Below the pieces are notes generated by a model. It was given only the letters and a program-made list of their open reading frames with translations, did not search any database and was not told the DNA's origin. Made by a program: the position numbers and the translations under genes. A stretch of DNA of 57,693 nt, taken from assembly GCA_031258965.1 (NCBI GenBank), contig JAIRMC010000137.1, positions 1 through 57,693 of the forward strand, given 5' to 3'. The DNA comes from Azoarcus sp. (GTDB lineage: Bacteria; Pseudomonadota; Gammaproteobacteria; Burkholderiales; Rhodocyclaceae). Positions 57,259-57,693 of the stretch are shown one piece after another (within the stretch, counting starts at the first letter, position 1; each line of letters opens with the position of its first letter).

Positions 57259-57693
57259 TTACGCTCCCCAGACCGTAATCGCCCGTTCTCCCTGTCTTTC
57301 TTCTCGCCGCCAGATCTTCCCGTCCCAGGATTTATCCGGGGCGCGGTCGAAGATCACCAGATGCGCCTCGTCCGCGCCGACGCTCGCGGCGTAATCGGCG
57401 GTCTGCGCCAGCCCCTGTTCGATGACCGTCTCCAGCGCGCCGCGCAAGATCTTGAGTTCGATCACGATGCGCTGCATGGGACCATACAGCCCTTGCGCCT
57501 CGTCGAGCGGCCATTCGATGAACAGGTCGGTGCGCCGGCGGCCCAGGCCGTATTCCCGGTTGATCCGCCCCCCGCCATTGACGATGCGTTGCAGGAACGC
57601 CTGCATGAGCAATTGCGGCCCGGCCTCCTTGTAGTCGAAGCGCCCGATCCACGCCTCCACGTTCTCGCGGAAGAATTGCTGGAACGCGGCCAG
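57259..57693 (-). CDS. C-terminal part of an AAA-type protein with PD-(D/E)XK nuclease domain
   Basis: The gene runs off the window end; its last 144 residues are seen. REYGLGRRRTDLFIEWP followed by QRIVIELKILRG gives the D...ExK core of a PD-(D/E)XK nuclease, and HLVIFDRAPDKSWDGKIW and ITVWGA close the protein as in the AAA-like ATPases that carry this domain at their C-terminus. The N-terminal ATPase is outside the window, so that part is inferred. The 173 bp between it and cheA holds nothing clear. Confidence 0.8.
   Translation of the reverse strand: MAAFQQFFRENVEAWIGRFDYKEAGPQLLMQAFLQRIVNGGGRINREYGLGRRRTDLFIEWPLDEAQGLYGPMQRIVIELKILRGALETVIEQGLAQTADYAASVGADEAHLVIFDRAPDKSWDGKIWRREERQGERAITVWGA

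Overview
The window looks like a chromosome segment of a high-GC, flagellated betaproteobacterium, most likely in or near the Rhodocyclales. I base this on gene order: rpoE-rseA-rseB-rseC-grx-lepA-lepB-DUF4845-rnc-era next to nadB; accB-accC-prmA-DUF3426-PfkB kinase; ribE-ribB-ribH-nusB; and a flhDC-led motility locus ending in cheY-cheZ-cheA. Species-level placement cannot be made from reading alone. Almost all of it is core chromosome; accessory material is limited to a few short spots.

Layout. 1-102: 5' end of an Rpn-type PD-(D/E)XK nuclease gene. 263-8423 (minus): envelope-stress sigma factor and its regulators, a glutaredoxin-like gene, then lepA, lepB, rnc and era. Between lepA and the glutaredoxin gene (4861-5410) lie a 104-bp partial copy of the glutaredoxin 3' end and a degenerate ~21-bp tandem repeat. 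8556-13061: nadB, then a FepA-like TonB-dependent receptor with a candidate Fur-controlled promoter, an 11-C tract at codons 4-8 and a large stem-loop after its stop. 13062-15907 (minus): glnA with a sigma-54 promoter and an NtrC-type box, then a CDF metal exporter. 15963-20299: rhodanese, nadA, HDOD protein, MscS channel, crcB. 20304-23198 (minus): thiD-thiC behind a TPP riboswitch. 23355-31284: MFS transporter, ssb, queF, cutA, dsbD, riboflavin genes and nusB, closed by a strong terminator. 31330-43869: HU, a DiaA/GmhA-like SIS protein, a DolP-like lipoprotein, mpl, aroQ, accBC, prmA, a DUF3426 protein, a PfkB kinase, lgt and malonyl-CoA decarboxylase. 43897-46762: a HAMP-GGDEF-EAL protein, an IS5-type transposase remnant and dinB. 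47104-57085: flhD-flhC-motA-motB-cheR-cheB-cheV-cheV-cheY-cheZ-cheA. 57259-57693: C-terminus of an AAA/PD-(D/E)XK protein running off the end.

How the genes work together. The sigma-E block couples envelope-stress sensing to protein export (LepB) and translation/RNA processing (LepA, Rnc, Era). thiD and thiC share one thiamine-sensing leader. ribE, ribB and ribH supply riboflavin. accB and accC start fatty-acid synthesis and prmA modifies ribosomal protein L11. In the motility locus FlhDC is the master regulator, MotAB the stator, and the Che proteins the signalling core. That core is unusual: the CheB has no receiver domain, two CheV proteins are in tandem, and no CheW or receptor gene is present in the locus.

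I found no CRISPR array, no complete mobile element, no tRNA or rRNA, and no obvious complete new defence system. The items most worth a second look are the poly-C receptor switch, the repeat/duplication locus beside lepA, the receiver-less CheB with twin CheVs, and the repeated N-terminal motif of CheZ.
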